A stretch of DNA of 64,000 bases, from NCBI RefSeq assembly GCF_000286835.2, contig NZ_AJYD02000038.1:2038950-2102949 (forward strand). Reading direction: 5' to 3'. Source of the DNA: Enterovibrio norvegicus FF-33. Lineage in GTDB: Bacteria > Pseudomonadota > Gammaproteobacteria > Enterobacterales > Vibrionaceae. Positions 53,139-61,000 of this stretch are shown here, one piece after another (position 1 is the first letter of the stretch; every line of letters starts with the position of its first letter). Under the pieces are notes generated by a model. It did no database searches. It saw only the letters and a program-made list of their open reading frames with translations, and was not told the origin of the DNA. A program made the translations under genes and the position numbers.

Positions 53139-54890
53139 CTAATTCTGCGCGGCCTCGGATTCATTGTCTGCCAGTTGTTGTTCTAACACGTCCTCTATGC
53201 CCAAGAACAAGCGAAACGCATCAATGTCGATAGGACGGCTAAGATAGTACCCTTGTGCCAAATCACAGCCTTTTGATTTCAGCATTTCAAGTTGTTCTTG
53301 TGTTTCAACGCCTTCTGCCACTGTTTTCATCTTGAGCCCTTGGGCCATCGAGATCACTGCAGTGGCAAGCGCCTCATTTAGCTCGACATCCGTGATGCCA
53401 TCGATAAATTCTCTGTCAATTTTCAATGCATCAAAAGGAAACTGCAGCAGGTAACTCAACGAAGAATAGCCTGTGCCAAAGTCATCCATCGACAATGCCA
53501 TTCCCATGTCATGCAGTTTGGCTATCATCTCTTTGACATAGGGTTGCTGACTGAGCAACAAACCTTCCGTGACCTCTAACTCCAACCTTTCAGGTGCAAA
53601 CTCTTCACTGTCCATGATCGCTTGAAGGTCATCGATGAAGTTTGCTTGCCGGATTTGCTGAGGTGATATATTCACCGCTACGTTAAGCAAATGGCCCGCG
53701 GCATTGGTGAGATGAGAAAAATCACGAATGGCGGTCGCTAGCACAAACTTGCCAACCTCGTAAATGAGATTGGATTGCTCTGCAATGGGAATGAATTCAA
53801 CTGGGGACACGGAGCCCAATTCGCTGTTGTCCCATCGTAGCAATGCTTCCGCGCCCACAACTTCATTGGTTTTCAGGTCGATAAACGGTTGGTAGACCAC
53901 AGATAACTCGTTGCGCGCCAACGCCCAAACTAGGTGATATTCAATGCGTAAACGTCGATGCACATTGTCATTCATTTCGGACGTAAACATGCGGTATGAA
54001 TCTTTCCCGCCACTCTTCGCTTGATGCTTGGCAATATCTGCATTCGCAAACAGTCGCTTAAAATCATCCGTATCTAGCGGTGAAATAGAAATGCCAATAC
54101 TGGCAGTGACATGCACTTCACCTCCTCCATTCACCGAAATGGGTTTATTGAGCGCTTTACGCAGTTTACTGGCGATCTGGCAGGCATTTTCAGTTTGATG
54201 GAGTCCTGGAAGAACAATAAGAAACTCATCGCCACTCACTCGCCCAACGGTATCCACTTCCCGCACGGCGTCAACAATGCGTCGGGACAATTCAACCAAT
54301 ACTTGGTCACCAACATCATGACTCAATGTGTCATTAATAATCTTGAAACTATCAATATCGAGCAACATAACCGCTGTCAACAGACCACGCCGCAGGTCAT
54401 GTGCAATGGCATGGCGCAGGCGATCCAACGCTAGATTGCGATTAGCCAATCCTGTCAAGGAGTCGTATAAGGCTCGTTGCATAATCAGATCTTCATTTCG
54501 TCGAATACGCAGCTGATTATAAATTCTCAGTTTCACTTCGGCGGGCGAAACGGGTTTGGAAATGTAGTCTGCGCAGCCAATGCGCAACCCCATCTCACGA
54601 CTTTCATCTTCCTGATGCTCGGTGATCAAGATAATGGGTATGTCCTTGGTAGTGAGATCATTTTTGAAAGATTGGCAAAGCACAAAACCATCGATATCCG
54701 GAAGCTCTACGTCCATCAAAATTAATTTTGGCTGTTCAGACTTCATCAACACACGCGCCGTTGCACCAGTTGTGGAGAAAATGACCCGATACTCTTCACC
54801 AAGTATGGCGTTCAAAATACGAATGCTATTGGGTGACGCATCAATGATCAGCACCGTGTCTTTGTCGGTAGCACTATGATTAGCCAGCAT
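53139..54890 (-). CDS. response regulator with GGDEF and EAL domains
   Basis: A 583-residue c-di-GMP protein. Residues 10-125 are a receiver with phosphoacceptor in LILMDVELPDIDG. The GGDEF domain (about 140-300) has RVSGDEFLIVLPG, so the motif is SGDEF rather than GGDEF; this form can retain activity in some proteins. The EAL domain (about 315-565) has GAEALLRWDN, NVAVNISPQQ-like VNISPQQIRQ, MDDFGTGYSSLSYLLQFPFDALKID and KMKTVAEGVETQEQ, with the key metal and catalytic residues present. It probably both makes and breaks, or mainly breaks, c-di-GMP. It overlaps the upstream gene by eleven bases and is probably phosphorylated by it or a partner kinase. Confidence 0.9.
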   Translation of the reverse strand: MLANHSATDKDTVLIIDASPNSIRILNAILGEEYRVIFSTTGATARVLMKSEQPKLILMDVELPDIDGFVLCQSFKNDLTTKDIPIILITEHQEDESREMGLRIGCADYISKPVSPAEVKLRIYNQLRIRRNEDLIMQRALYDSLTGLANRNLALDRLRHAIAHDLRRGLLTAVMLLDIDSFKIINDTLSHDVGDQVLVELSRRIVDAVREVDTVGRVSGDEFLIVLPGLHQTENACQIASKLRKALNKPISVNGGGEVHVTASIGISISPLDTDDFKRLFANADIAKHQAKSGGKDSYRMFTSEMNDNVHRRLRIEYHLVWALARNELSVVYQPFIDLKTNEVVGAEALLRWDNSELGSVSPVEFIPIAEQSNLIYEVGKFVLATAIRDFSHLTNAAGHLLNVAVNISPQQIRQANFIDDLQAIMDSEEFAPERLELEVTEGLLLSQQPYVKEMIAKLHDMGMALSMDDFGTGYSSLSYLLQFPFDALKIDREFIDGITDVELNEALATAVISMAQGLKMKTVAEGVETQEQLEMLKSKGCDLAQGYYLSRPIDIDAFRLFLGIEDVLEQQLADNESEAAQN

Positions 54891-57573
54891 GAGACGCGCC
54901 CCCTTCTGCCGTCGTTTCCGTGCTTAAATTCTGCTCGGTTTTGAACGTTTTCAGCGCAATTAATGCTTGCGGATAATCAAGTTCAATCAATTTGTCTCCT
55001 ACGGGCTTGAGCTTGGATGCCATGTCGCAGAAATCAACCAACATCTGGTAGTAGTTATCGATGGCCATCATGTCTTGCGTCATGATTTGCGATTCAAGCA
55101 AGATCAGCCTTTCCCGGAACCCATTGCCAGTTTTTGGCGATCCGCCCGCGTTGCCCTGTGCCTTTGTCTCATCGCTTTGGGCATGGACAGTCGATAACGC
55201 CACGTTACTTCGTTTCAGTAAAATGTTACCAATCTCTTTGATCGCATTATCAACATCACGACGGAATTGACTTAAAGACGCTTGGTGGTCTCCTAACGCA
55301 AGTAAGGCATTTTGCAATTGCTTGGCGGAATTCCTCAATGCAATGACAGACAGATTCCCCGCACTGCCAGCAACGGTGTGTGCATTGTCCGCAGCCTCCG
55401 TTAACTTGCCGGACTCGATAAGTGCGCACACTTGATTTTCTTGCGACCTAGCTTGGTGCACAAAATCACTCAACAGTTTGAAATAAAGTGTTTCATTGCC
55501 CATCACGCGCTTGATGCCATCGCTGATATCAACATATTCGTATTCTTCTTTTTGCTCGATTTCTTCTGGCGTGGAATTGTCTCTAGAGGTCACCGCTAGC
55601 CCTAAATATACGGCCAATTTTTGGAGTAGAACGTCCGCGTCAAGCGGCTTGGAAACATGATCGTTCATTCCGGCATCAAGACAACGTTGACGATCGCGTT
55701 CCATGGTATGAGCGGTCAGTGCAAAAATGGGTAACGACTCTTCATCTGCCGTTTCACGAATAATACGCGTGGCTTCTAACCCATTCATATCCGGCATTTC
55801 CAAGTCCATTAAAATGGCATCGTACAATTCTGGTGCTGGGCATACTTTCACCACCGCCTCTCTGCCAGATTCCGCAACATCAACTTGGAAGTCATTGCTA
55901 ATCAAGACTTCCTTCGCAATTTGCTGATTAATAGACATGTCATCCACCACGAGAATACGCTTCCCACCGCCACTCACCGTGACAGCGTTTGATTTTCCTT
56001 GCGCTGCAAGCACTCGACTGTGAGTTTTAGGCAAATTTTCACCCAACACTTCCATCATGGTGTCAAACATCACGGAAGCCGAAATGGGTTTATGCAAATA
56101 GCCATCAATTTTCCCGTTTCCACGGTCTTTCTCGATGATAGCGCGGTCAAAGGCGCTGATCACAATGACCAACGGTATCTGCTCTGGCGTCAAGTCACTG
56201 CGTAGCTTTTCTAGTAAATGAAACCCTTTTTTGCCGGGCATGTGCCAATCGAGTAACACGAGATCAAACGGTTCTCCGTCGAGATCTAAGTGTCCTTCTT
56301 TGATGGCATGAAACGCACTGTCGACATCGATGGCAGATTCACAATGAAAGCCGAGTGAAGAGATAATTGCAGAATGCACAGCGATGGATGAGGGGTTGTC
56401 ATCAACAACCAACACTCTCAGTCCACGCAAATCAACGGGTACGGCAAAACTTTTATCTGTGCTGACTTTGGCGACTTGAAGTTCAAGATTGAAATAGATG
56501 CCGGAATCTTCACTCCCCCCTTCTTGGTGGATCTCGCCACCCATTTTTTCGATGAGATAACACGCAATGAGTAGATTGAGCGACTCATCCAACTCAGACA
56601 TTGCCATGGCTGCACGTTCGGCAAGTTCATCCAAATCATCACATGGCGACGCATCATCAGTGATATTTTGATGCACCGCAAATTCAAGCGTTACGCTCGA
56701 TTCAGAAAGTGTTCCCGCATTAATGCTTAAAATGATCGGACAGCCGCCACCGATGACAATGGCTTCGGAGATTAAATTCAGCAGAATTCTTCGCAGTCTG
56801 TCCGGATCGCCAACGAGCGAACGAGGTACATCCAATGGCACACTAAACAGCAACTCCACAGAACGACTTTCCGCCTCACCGACAAAGTAGTCGCGCAGGC
56901 TCTCCAATAACTGCCCAAGATCAAAGGGCGTATTTTCGAGCGTAATAGAGCCAACCGACAGTTCTTCAAAATCACGTAAGTTGTCGCCGATAACCGACGC
57001 GCGCTTCATTGCCCCACTAATGCTTTCAACATAGACAGATTGCTTATTGCTCAGTGACGTCTGTTTCAGCATTTGCGTACAACTCACCGCCGTTGCGACA
57101 AGCGGATAAAGCGCCATATTCATTTCGGACAGCAAATTAAAGCTGCGGCTTAATGCCCCCGAGATACCCTTTCGCGCCCCTGCAACAAGGTGGGTTCCCA
57201 TCTTGAGATAAAGTTCATCAGGCGCGATGGGGTACACCATATAATCACTTGCATCAGCGCGATAAGCCGCCTGTTTTTGTTCGTCGGAAAAATGCATTGA
57301 CGTCAAAATAATTCGCGTGTCTTTACAAGTGGGGAGAGAACGGATTTTTTTTACAGCAGCTTTTAATGAATCACCACCTTCAAACGTAAACTCCATGCTA
57401 AGCACAAGAATATTGACAGGGTGCTGCTCTAAAATCGTTATCAGTTTCGCCGGTGTTGCCACTGAACGGAGCCAGTAGCCACTTTCGCTCAATACCTGCT
57501 GGTGAAAATCAATGTGAGAGAGATCTTCATCGGCGAGCACAATTAGCGGCTCGTTCTTCACCAAACCTTTCAT
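54880..57573 (-). CDS. degenerate hybrid sensor protein: pseudo-REC, pseudo-kinase, two REC, HPt
   Basis: An 897-residue cytoplasmic signalling protein. An N-terminal receiver-like domain lacks the phosphoacceptor (ILVLSMEF where VLLD is expected). A HisKA-like region (FNLLSEMNMALYPLVATAV) has no SHE-x-RTPL histidine. The HATPase retains GDPDRLRRILLNLISEA but its GLGLAI motif is replaced by SLNLLIAC. Two intact receivers follow (VLLDWHMPGKKG and AILMDLEMPDMNG) and then an HPt with AHTVAGSAGNLS. It thus probably cannot autophosphorylate but could relay phosphate from another kinase. The ATG at 57573 has AAGGAAG upstream; the TTG at 57603 does not. It overlaps the REC-GGDEF-EAL gene and lies divergent to the giant adhesin. 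Confidence 0.85.
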   Translation of the reverse strand: MKGLVKNEPLIVLADEDLSHIDFHQQVLSESGYWLRSVATPAKLITILEQHPVNILVLSMEFTFEGGDSLKAAVKKIRSLPTCKDTRIILTSMHFSDEQKQAAYRADASDYMVYPIAPDELYLKMGTHLVAGARKGISGALSRSFNLLSEMNMALYPLVATAVSCTQMLKQTSLSNKQSVYVESISGAMKRASVIGDNLRDFEELSVGSITLENTPFDLGQLLESLRDYFVGEAESRSVELLFSVPLDVPRSLVGDPDRLRRILLNLISEAIVIGGGCPIILSINAGTLSESSVTLEFAVHQNITDDASPCDDLDELAERAAMAMSELDESLNLLIACYLIEKMGGEIHQEGGSEDSGIYFNLELQVAKVSTDKSFAVPVDLRGLRVLVVDDNPSSIAVHSAIISSLGFHCESAIDVDSAFHAIKEGHLDLDGEPFDLVLLDWHMPGKKGFHLLEKLRSDLTPEQIPLVIVISAFDRAIIEKDRGNGKIDGYLHKPISASVMFDTMMEVLGENLPKTHSRVLAAQGKSNAVTVSGGGKRILVVDDMSINQQIAKEVLISNDFQVDVAESGREAVVKVCPAPELYDAILMDLEMPDMNGLEATRIIRETADEESLPIFALTAHTMERDRQRCLDAGMNDHVSKPLDADVLLQKLAVYLGLAVTSRDNSTPEEIEQKEEYEYVDISDGIKRVMGNETLYFKLLSDFVHQARSQENQVCALIESGKLTEAADNAHTVAGSAGNLSVIALRNSAKQLQNALLALGDHQASLSQFRRDVDNAIKEIGNILLKRSNVALSTVHAQSDETKAQGNAGGSPKTGNGFRERLILLESQIMTQDMMAIDNYYQMLVDFCDMASKLKPVGDKLIELDYPQALIALKTFKTEQNLSTETTAEGGASHAG

Positions 57574-58089
57574 TAGGTCTTCCTTCAGACTGGTTTTATA
57601 CAAGCGCTAAACGCTCAAAATGGTTCGCCAAATCAACATCGACGGTCCGCTTCACATGTTCATCGAGCGTAAAAGCACTTCGTTCCACTGCATGAGACCG
57701 CATTTCCTAGTACGTATTTAGCGTCAGTCGCTTTCTCTCGCTGTCTCATTATCGAATCAAAAAATTCCTCTTTAAAACTAGTGTCTTTTTATAACCACTG
57801 CCAATTTGGTGTGATGCCATAGACAAAATTGCCTTTAGGCTGCATCAACGAACCGTGATCAAAAAGGGATATGCCTTGGCTTTCATCACTGTCATAAATG
57901 TGGAGGAACGTTTCCCAAAAAATGCTTTACATTCATCAGTCTCAGATATGAAACACAAATTATCAAAAACCTTATTCCCGTCCCCTAACCCAGTTATCAG
58001 TAGTGAAATTTATGTACTAGGTTTAATCAGTAAATCAAGTTTGAATCTTTAGACTCATTTTCGAGTCAATCTGTTAACGGGAGTTCTTT
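57574..58089. other. intergenic region upstream of the giant adhesin
   Basis: About 515 bases between divergent genes. I see no credible gene; a 65-codon frame at 57855-58052 has a GTG start and no family. A small inverted repeat GACTC-ATTTTC-GAGTC lies at 58052-58067, just before the adhesin ribosome site GGGAG (58079-58083). No sigma-54 site was found. Confidence 0.55.
58052..58067. promoter_or_regulatory. inverted repeat near the adhesin start
   Basis: GACTC-ATTTTC-GAGTC, a perfect 5-bp inverted repeat with a six-base loop, 22 bases before the adhesin ATG. It may be an RNA hairpin in the leader or a protein site. Confidence 0.35.
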
Positions 58090-61000
58090 ATGGCTATCAC
58101 CTTGGTCCTCAGTCAGGTTGTTGGACAGGCATTTGTTGTTAAACCTGACGGTCAAGTCAGTCCAGCTCAAGCCAATATGCAGTTGCATACGGGTGATCTG
58201 GTTTCCGTCCCGAAAGGCAAAAATGCGTGGCTTGTGACCGAAGATGACGAACAAGTCGATGTGCTGGATGAAGCACTGCTGCTTAACGATGAAGGGTTCG
58301 ATAGCCTAGATTTGCCTTCTGATGTGCAAAGCATTATCGCCGCATTGGAGGAAGGAGATGATCCAACGCAACTTGAAGACACTGAAACCGCTGCAGGCGA
58401 AGAACTCAATAGTTCATCCGCTGGTGAACAAGTCATCATTGAATCGAATGGGTACCAGGGCGGAGTCAGCGGCATCGAAATGTTCGACACCAGCGGATTA
58501 TTTGCCGCTGGTTTAACCGGCGCCCAAGTCGAATCGCTCAGCTCGGCGAGATACGCCAACTTGTTTAATCGCGCATCCAATGCTCAAGAAGAGAACATTG
58601 AAGCAAAAATTTCGGGGGATCTTTCGGCCACCATTACAGATGGCGATGTATTGACTGCTTCGGGCAATCTCACTTCCAGTGATGCTGACGGGGCAGATAA
58701 CCGTTTTATTGCAGAAACCATTCAAACACTGCGTGGCGAAATGACCATCAATGAAGATGGCAGCTGGACCTATACATCGACCGACCCAACGGGAGCGATC
58801 GAAAGGCTTGGTGAAGGGGATACCCTTAACGAATATGTCACCGTGCGAGCAGCCGATGGCACGGACCAACGTATTACCCTGACGTTTGAAGGCAGTAATG
58901 ATGTACCCGTTTTCTCTGCCATAAGTTCTGGTGAGATAACGGAAAGTGACGGCATAATGAAGGCCGCTGGTTCGATCAATATTATTGACCCCGACGCAGG
59001 CGAGTCCTTTATGCAACCTGGGTCGTTTAAGGGGGAATGGGGAACCGTGATTATTGACCGTGCTGGGAACTGGTCATACACAGTAGATAACAGCAATAAA
59101 GCGGCCATCAACTCGATGACGGACGGGGAAAAGGTAACAGACACCATCACCGTCTACTCCGTCGACGGTACCGAAACCATCATCACACTCAGTATCAATG
59201 GTGCCAATGACGATGCCATTATCGGCGGTGACATTGCCACAACTATCGTTGACAACAGTGGCACACTGTCAACTTCTGGCACGCTCTCGTCCACTGACAT
59301 TGATGGTAACGACAACGCCTTCATCGCGGAAACACTTACCACACCTCGTGGTGAAGTGACCATCGATGAAAACGGCAACTGGACATATACGAGCACCGAC
59401 CCAACGGGCGCTATTGAACGCTTAGCGGAAGGCGAAACCCTCACCGAGGTCGTCACAGTACGCGCGGAAGATGGCACTGAACAGCAAATCGTCCTCACTA
59501 TTGAGGGTGTGAATGATGCGCCTGTATTCTCCGCGATTACCACCCGCGATGTGTATGAAACCAATGACGTTATCAGCGTTAATGGCTCATTAAATATCGT
59601 CGACCCTGATGCGGGTGAATCCTTCATGCTAGCGGGCACATACCTGGGCGACTTTGGTTCTGTCACCATTGATCGTGCGGGAAATTGGACCTATACCACG
59701 GACCCATCCCAAAGTACGTCGCTCGATACACTTAGAGAAGGCGAACAACGCGTTGATACCATCACGGTGCGCTCAGTTGATGGCACAGAAACTGACATTC
59801 TTGTCACCATCATAGGGACAAACGATCCGGCGCAGATTGCCGGTGATATTGTTGGCACTATCGTCGAAGCCGACGGCACCCTGTCCACCAGCGGCCAATT
59901 GACCTCGACGGATGTTGATGGAAACGACAATGTATTCACCCCGCAAACCATTGCAGGACGTTGGGGTGAAATCACCATTGATGCCGACGGAGGCTGGACA
60001 TACGTCACCACAGACGACAACGGTGCGATCAATCGCTTAGGCGATGGTGAGCAGCTGACAGACACGCTCAGTGTTCGCGCGGAAGATGGCACCATTCAAA
60101 CCATCACGATCACGATTGACGGCACTAATGACGTGGCAGTGTTTGGTGGCATGACAAATGTTTCTGTCGCCGAAGCCGATGGCCAATTATCAACTTCAGG
60201 TAGTGTCAATGTCGTGGATGCAGACACAGGTCAGAGCACCTTCCAAGCCGGCACATTCACTGGCGAATTTGGTGACATTACGATTGACTCTGCAGGCAAC
60301 TGGACCTACACCACAGATCCCACGCACAACGCGACTTTTGATGCGCTAGATGCTGGCGATTTGATGCCTGACACCATCACGGTTTTCTCAAAAGATGGGA
60401 CGCCGTTAGACATTACCATCACGATTACAGGCACGGATGATTTGCCTGTTGTGAGCGGAGAATTTAGCGGTGCAGTTACCGACCTCACATCTGATGAGGC
60501 GGTTACAGTCAGCGGAAGCATCAGTATTTCTGATGCAGATACCGACGACGCCCCAACTTTCGAAGATACACGAATCGAAAGTGAGTACGGCGTACTCGAA
60601 CTGGTTGATGGTAACTGGACATACATCCTGGACAAAGAAGCAGCGAGCGCGCTCAACGCAGGTGAAGTAGATACCGATGTCATCACGCTCACCGCGAGCG
60701 ATGGCACACAGCAAAACATAGTGATCAGCATTACGGGGACGAACGACGATCCTGTTCTTCGTGGTGATACCACAGGTTCTCTCAGCGATGACGATAACCT
60801 AACTATCAGCGGAACGATTGAAATTATCGACCCTGACACAGGCGATACACCCACCTTGCTCAATGACAGTATTGATGGCAGTTACGGTACCTTAGCGCTA
60901 GTCGATGGCGAGTGGACCTATACCTTAAATCCTGACAGTACGGCATCATTGCCAGAGGGTGAACGCACGACAGACACCATTACGATCACCGCATCCGATG

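Noticed and set aside
57855..58052. 65-codon plus-strand frame upstream of the adhesin.
   Set aside because: GTG start, no convincing ribosome site, no recognisable family; probably chance.
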